Of a stretch of DNA of 64,000 bases, positions 58,899 to 64,000 are shown piece by piece. The notes below the pieces were generated by a model. It saw nothing but the letters and a program-made list of their open reading frames with translations, did not search any database and was not told the DNA's origin. Source of the DNA: Poronia punctata (Eukaryota; Ascomycota; Sordariomycetes; Xylariales; Xylariaceae). The position numbers were made by a program, and so were the translations under genes. The stretch spans positions 62,001 through 126,000 of the forward strand of contig MU401498.1 in assembly GCA_022579005.1 (NCBI GenBank), written 5' to 3'. Within the stretch, counting starts at the first letter, position 1; every line of letters starts with the position of its first letter.

Positions 58899-59876
58899 GT
58901 GAGAAGCTAGAGCGGGAAAACTGTGTGTTATACTTTTGCCAGGTAGGTACCAATTTTAGGTACCGCATCTACTCTCGCATATCTTCTTTCAACCATCCAA
59001 GTTTAAATTAAAATGTTAAACCACCGCGAGTAGGCACATATCTATGTGCCTAACAAGCTCTAGTACTAGATAGTAAATACCTACAACATGTCGTTTCTTA
59101 GAAAGGGGCGATACATGGACTCATGAGAGTTTGACGGCATGGGGGAAGGTAGGACCAGGAGTTAGTCAAAAATCAAAAGCGCCTACAAGGGGCTTCTTCA
59201 CCAGTGTGACGCAGTGTCTTATGCCAGCGCCTTCAGTCCACTGTAACGTCATATAGGAATTTCGTCCCATTCGAACAACCAGTCATATCTACACGTTACG
59301 TACCTAAAAATTGTTTATCGCTAGGTTCTCATGAGGCAGCCAGCAGACTGAGTGCTGTTCGAGCTACTTGGGGTTCAATACGAACCGCTTCCCCCACAGT
59401 ACAAGTAGTAATAACTAAATCCCGACCCCCTGTTCCAGTCATAGGCTGACCGATATGATTTGCGAGCAAGGGGAGGGAAAAGCCTTGACGGCTTCGGAGC
59501 CGGATGCTCGCATGTTATGAGGAGAGGGTTGTCGCCTGCATTGCATGACTCCCGATCCTTGGATACCCCTCATGAAGTCGGTTGATACATCGAACCCTTG
59601 GCCTTATCCGTCCAGTGATATGCCGCAGTTGCGGTGGCTTTCTGATGTCTTTGGGTGAGAGGTTGTCGGTGTGTTATACAGAATATGTATGGCCTACTTT
59701 AATCTGCTTTTGTGCTGTTTTTCCACACATCAAACTACTCCGTGTCTGTTGATTCTTGATTCTGCTTAAGGAATTACTCTTCTCATCAAAGGCTATAAAG
59801 ACGCATATGTAACTCCTACTCATATTTGCACTACCCGACAGATCCTAAACCATCTCAACCCACGTATCGGTTACCC
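58899..59876. other. intergenic, upstream of the NLR
   Basis: No gene supported. It ends with a TATA box (59794-59800) serving the NLR gene. Confidence 0.5.
59794..59800 (+). promoter_or_regulatory. TATA box of the NLR gene
   Basis: TATAAAG lies 77-83 bp before the chosen ATG at 59877. It supports 59877 over the in-frame ATG at 59826, which lies only about 25 bp after the box. Confidence 0.5.
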
Positions 59877-62800
59877 ATGGCTGACCTAGCTACCAGTCTC
59901 GTCGGGACCACCCTGAAACTTGTTTTATTTTCCATCGACTTTGTTAGCGAAGTCAAGCAAGTACACAAGCATGGTGGGACAGACCAAAGTCGGGACCTGG
60001 CCTTGGTCGCAGAGAGCGTCGGGCAATCAACAGCTAGACTGGAGAATGAACTCGCGCTGTTCGAAGACCAAGCATCCGATCCGGACGGAGTACTGGACCC
60101 TGATGAACAAGTAAGTACCTCTTAGTTATCTTTTCGATATTTTTGAACGTCGGGGCGCTCGCGTGTGCTTTGTTAACGGGTTGCATAGCGACAACTAATG
60201 GGGTTGTCGCGGCGTGCGGCGGAAATTGGCCGGGAGCTGCAGCAGAAGCTTGACAAAGTAATAATCCAGGATAAATCCTTATGGAACAGCCTCAAAGCAG
60301 CGGCACGACGTATGTGGGACCGCGATGATCTAGAGGCGACAGAGAAGCGGTTGAAGGGTATCAAAGACGAAATCCTGTTCAGTATCATCGTGAGCACCAG
60401 AAGTAAGACCAGCCACCGTCCCGACGATCAGCGCTACCGCGTATTGGCCACCTTGGAGGAGATAGCGGGCCATCAAGCCGAGTCAAGAGAAGATGTCAAA
60501 GGTCTGATCGATAGAATTACCAGCGTTGAGAAAGCCAGCGAGACCCGCTATAATGAACTCATAGAGCAACACCAACGAGCTATATCCAGGTCGACGAGCC
60601 CCTTGCCCCCTCACACTGCCTCGTGTGCGGATGACCAAAGCTCTCTTGAAGCTGCGGAGTGGGCTGTGCTTAATTCACTCTGGTACCCAAGCATCTACGA
60701 TCGCGAGGAATCTATTTCTGAGGCTCATGCGAAGACATATCAATGGCTCTACGAGGATCCAAAATCCACGGGAAAGACATGGAGCAGTTTGGCCGATTTC
60801 CTCCAAGGCAGCGAACCGATTTATTGGATCACGGGCAAGCCAGGTTCTGGCAAAAGCACCCTGATGAAGTTTGTTTACGGAAACCCGAGAACTCAAAGTC
60901 TATTGGAGCAATGGGCTGGCGACAAAGACTTGATCAGAGCGTCTTTTTATTTCTTCTACAATGGTAGCAGCGAGCAGAAATCCGAACTAGGCTTGTTGCG
61001 ATCTTTATTACACTCGATTCTGGACCAGCGTCGGGACTTCATTCCGGCAGTCTTTGCAGACCGTTTCCAGGCGGCTCGCGGAGGTAGAAGCCTGCCGAGC
61101 GAAGTGTCCCTTGCGGAAACGAAGAGGGCCTTGGACGTTATATGGCGCAAGACGGACAAGAGATTCTTCATCTCCATCGACGGCCTCGACGAGTTCGACC
61201 CGGACGTTTCTCGAACACATGTCCAGAGTTTGATAGATTTTACCTATAAACTGGAACGGTGCGGAAACGTCAAGGTATTAGTTGCAAGCCGACCCTTGGC
61301 CGAGTTCGAGTTCGGATACCGCGGTCGCCCGTCTTTGAGGGTGCAGGATCTGACGGAAGATGACATTCGTAACTACTGCAACGAAAAGCTCATGGGCCAT
61401 TCCAGAATGAAGAGCCTCGTCATCAAAGACCCCGAAAATGTCACAGCCCTTTTGCAGTCGATTATAACAGCCTCTCTTGGTGTCTTTCTATGGGTTCGCT
61501 TGGTGGTGGAATCCCTTTATCAGGGCCTCACCAACTGTGACAGCATCGCCGACCTACGGATAAGGCTGGAAGAACTGCCATCAGATCTCGAAGAGCTGTA
61601 TTCCACCCTACTTTCACGGGTAGACGCCATGTACAATTCTCAGACCGCCCAGATTATTGCCGTCTGTATGGAGGCTCCCGATGTACTAGCCCTCGAGCTT
61701 TGGTTCGTGATGGAGGCAGAGTCTGACCACGATCTTGTCTTCCGGACCCGGGTTGCTCCAGTTGAGGATGGAGATGTTAGAGAGCGAGTGCTGGAAATGG
61801 GGGAACGCATCACCAGCCGATGCAAAGGCCTCGTAGAGGTAGTGCCGACCGAGACAAGGAGGGAGACTATTCGTGACGGCAGATATCTCGCCTTGTTATA
61901 CGATATATCTACACCTGAACGGAAGGCAACTGCAAGATTTATTCACCGGTCCGTATCAGACTTTGTCCGCCGACCGCCCAATTGGTCTACCTTTATTCAG
62001 AAGTACTTACCTCCTGATTTCGATCTCCATTTAGCCAGGTTCCGCGGTGGAATTCTTATGATTAAGACCTGTTGTTTACGTGATCCGGCCACTTGGTGCA
62101 CACTTGTAAAATGTGTGTCTGATGTCATGTATCGCGCCAACAGATGTCAGCCCGACAAGGAGGGTCTACCGGTATCTGGTTTCCTATCTCTACTTGCGGA
62201 TTTCGATAGGGCAGCTCAGGCAATTACGAATCTATATTGTGATGGCGCGGCATACATTCCAATTGAACCTCATCCGGCTTTCGTCGGGCCGGACTTGCCT
62301 CCGCCGGACAGATCGTGTCACTGGGCAGCATGGGTTCAGTATCGTGAATCTTGGGGGAGGTGGCACTTATTCTGGCCCTTCTACGAAGAACAACATGCTT
62401 CGCTGATGTCAATCGCAGTTGAACATGGTATGTCCGTCTACATCAGAAATGAGATCAAAGTACGCGGACAAGAGGTCTTGAGAAAGGAGGGTCTCCCCCT
62501 CCTAGGTCATTCCCTGATACTTGGCAGACTGAGCCACCATCGCGAACCGGCGGCGGCAGTATATCTGCTTCTCGCCAATGGAAGTGACCCCAACGAACTA
62601 TTTAAAGGGGTTTCCATTTGGCAATGGTTTTTGTGGGTCAATGAACTTGTAAATGACATCGGTGGCTTCGGAACAGGGTCGGGGATTGAGCCGAGTTTGG
62701 TTGAAGTAATGGAAAAATTGATACTAGCTGGCGCCAACCCGAATGCGTACCTGGCCTGGAGCCCGGGGGGCCCGGAATATCCGCAACCACGACGATATAG

Positions 62801-63149
62801 GCCTGGACGCTGGGGCCTTAGATGGTTTCCACAGATGTACTCGAACTCGAGTTTCTGCACTGTCCTGCTCGCGCTTACTCGTTATGTTGTACGAGTAAAA
62901 GAAGACCAGCCGCACGTCCTAGAGCAAGTACGGAGATTAATAAAGTTGCTCAAAGAACGTGGAGCCGTCGAGGAGGAAATCACGGATAAGCACTCCATTA
63001 AGACATTTTTAACGGAGATCAATGAGAAGATCGACCCGGGCCGAGTCGATGGAAGCGGCCGAAGCTATCGTCGAGAGGAGGCCAGGCCCCCGGGGACCGT
63101 GCTTCAGGCTTCAGCAAAGAAACGAGTGAGCCAACTTCAACAGCAATAA
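59877..63149 (+). CDS. NACHT-type NLR (STAND) protein
   Basis: Protein of 1,064 aa from exons 59877-60110 and 60189-63149; the 78-nt intron ends GCATAG and the join is phase 0. Residues 1-80 (MADLATSLVGTTLKLVLFSIDFVSEVKQV...) form a helical N-terminal domain of the kind that precedes fungal NACHT proteins (HeLo/HELL/SesA-like), but I cannot assign one. Residues about 85-230 are helical. NACHT follows: Walker A GKPGSGKST at 294-302, Walker B RFFISIDGLDEFD near 403-415, and VASRPLAEFE. Next comes the NACHT-neighbouring winged-helix-like region found in many fungal NLRs (SLGVFLWVRLVVESL, IHRSVSDFV). The C-terminal 250 residues contain diverged ankyrin-like pieces (VYLLLANGSDPNE, LILAGANPNAY) rather than high-identity repeats. 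Family knowledge: fungal NLRs act in non-self recognition, heterokaryon incompatibility and regulated cell death. Confidence 0.9.
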
Positions 63150-63507
63150 TCGAGCCCGCCCCCATAGGAATATCAGAGGTGGTTGTCAGTAACGACTCGG
63201 TATAAAATACCCGGGCTACAAGGAATCCTGCAGCCGCGAGCAGGCTACAGATTGTATCGAAGAAATGAGCTTGGGCGCACTTGGAGTGAATCACTATTGA
63301 ACAGCTGGTAACAGGGGATAGGATGTTTCACGAGAGGCGCTGATCTATATTCTGCCGTACCGATAAACTGATGATGAAGCTTGCGAGCTTCTATCTGTCT
63401 AATTTTCAAGGTTGAAGACAATCTTCTTTTACTATGGGGAATGGCCAAGGTAAGCTGCCGGCAGCCAGGCTACGTAGCAAAAGTGACTTGCTAGACCTGG
63501 CTGGGTC
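63150..63507. other. intergenic between convergent genes
   Basis: The 3' sides of the NLR (+) and the MDR dehydrogenase (-). No gene. Confidence 0.5.
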
Positions 63508-64000
63508 TTAGCTTGCTGCCTCCTCGCTCGTATCGATCATTACTTTGATTACAAGATTGCCTTCCTGATCTTTGACTTTGCCTGCCATATCAAAAGCGAC
63601 TGGGATGCTCTCCAGTCCTCTAAACCGTTGAGTGACAAGCTTGCTGAGGTCCGGCATGTTTTGCAGTTCACCCGATAAAAGATCAATAGCCCTGGGATAC
63701 GAGTTCGCGTACCGAAAGACGCCCAGGAGATCTACCTCTTTCAATGACGCAGTCGAAATGGGCAGAGTCTGGATCGGTGTGCCCATGCCAATGATCATGA
63801 CCTTGCCGCCGGGTTTTGTGCACTAAAGGCGGTTAGTGACCACAATGGACCAAAATGGTACCTTCATTGAGTTGAAGAAACTTACGTATATAGCCATGTG
63901 CATGCACGACTCAACACCGGTGCACTCAAAAGTGACGTCGACCTCTCCAACCGTCCCTTCTGCTACCGCCACATTTTTCATTTTCTCCGTTACTTCCTGT
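63508..64000 (-). CDS. zinc-type polyol dehydrogenase (MDR), 3' part
   Basis: This is the C-terminal part of a medium-chain dehydrogenase cut by the window end. The visible exons are 64000-63886 (partial) and 63822-63508, giving about 142 residues with a 63-nt intron between. The sequence VDVTFECTGVESCMHMAIY / CTKPGGKVMIIGMGTPIQTLPI spans the end of the Rossmann fold, and LKEVDLLGVFRYANSYP is the segment typical of sorbitol, xylitol and L-arabinitol dehydrogenases. The chain ends EGNLVIKVMIDTSEEAAS. The family oxidises polyols to keto-sugars with NAD and Zn. The zinc ligands lie in the missing N-terminal half, so zinc binding is inferred from family only, and the exact substrate is open. Confidence 0.88.

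Noticed and set aside
1..64000. CRISPR arrays, bacterial operons, riboswitches
   Set aside because: The DNA is eukaryotic with spliceosomal introns; no regularly spaced short repeats with unique spacers were seen.

Overview
The window is nuclear DNA from a filamentous ascomycete (Pezizomycotina). The gene content looks like Sordariomycetes, but I cannot name the species. Supporting signs are genes with short GT-AG introns (about 50-115 nt), a Zn2Cys6 regulator, a fungal S53 protease, a NACHT NLR, and transposons degraded by repeat-induced point mutation (RIP). Coding DNA is moderately GC-rich. It is interrupted by three AT-rich blocks, and each block is one identifiable transposon.

Layout. 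0-6.5 kb: a secreted PAN/apple-like protein (+) and a zinc-finger/Zn2Cys6 transcription factor (-). 6.58-8.53 kb: a 1.95-kb Fot1/pogo-like DNA transposon with 43-bp inverted repeats, a TA duplication and a dead transposase. 8.6-17.6 kb: four minus-strand genes in a row, namely a short-chain dehydrogenase, a sedolisin protease, an aldehyde dehydrogenase and an AAA ATPase. 18.9-24.7 kb: an HNH-like protein (+), a membrane desaturase (-) and a small orphan protein (+). 25.4-30.3 kb: one very long, low-complexity, polyglutamine-rich protein (-).

32.03-41.67 kb: a complete 9.6-kb LTR retrotransposon (291-293-bp LTRs, CCTCC duplication), mutated beyond coding. 43.5-46.7 kb: a second long low-complexity protein (-). 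48.35-53.97 kb: a complete 5.6-kb LTR retrotransposon (two 269-bp LTRs). 54.9-63.1 kb: the Golgi syntaxin Sed5, an aldo-keto reductase and a NACHT NLR, all on +. At the right edge lies the 3' end of a zinc-type (MDR) polyol dehydrogenase (-).

Most genes are split by introns. I rebuilt each model by finding splice sites that keep frame and restore family motifs, so the spans below include introns and the exons are given in the text. The SDR, ALDH, AKR and MDR enzymes are redox housekeeping or catabolic genes with no clear joint pathway. The Zn2Cys6 factor, the NLR and the sedolisin are typical accessory genes of fungi. The main structural story is that all three transposons are complete, with target duplications still present, and both LTR elements are RIP-mutated except for their outermost tens of bases. 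I found no obviously new molecular system. The NLR with its unclassified N-terminal domain and the two giant disordered proteins are the least understood coding loci.
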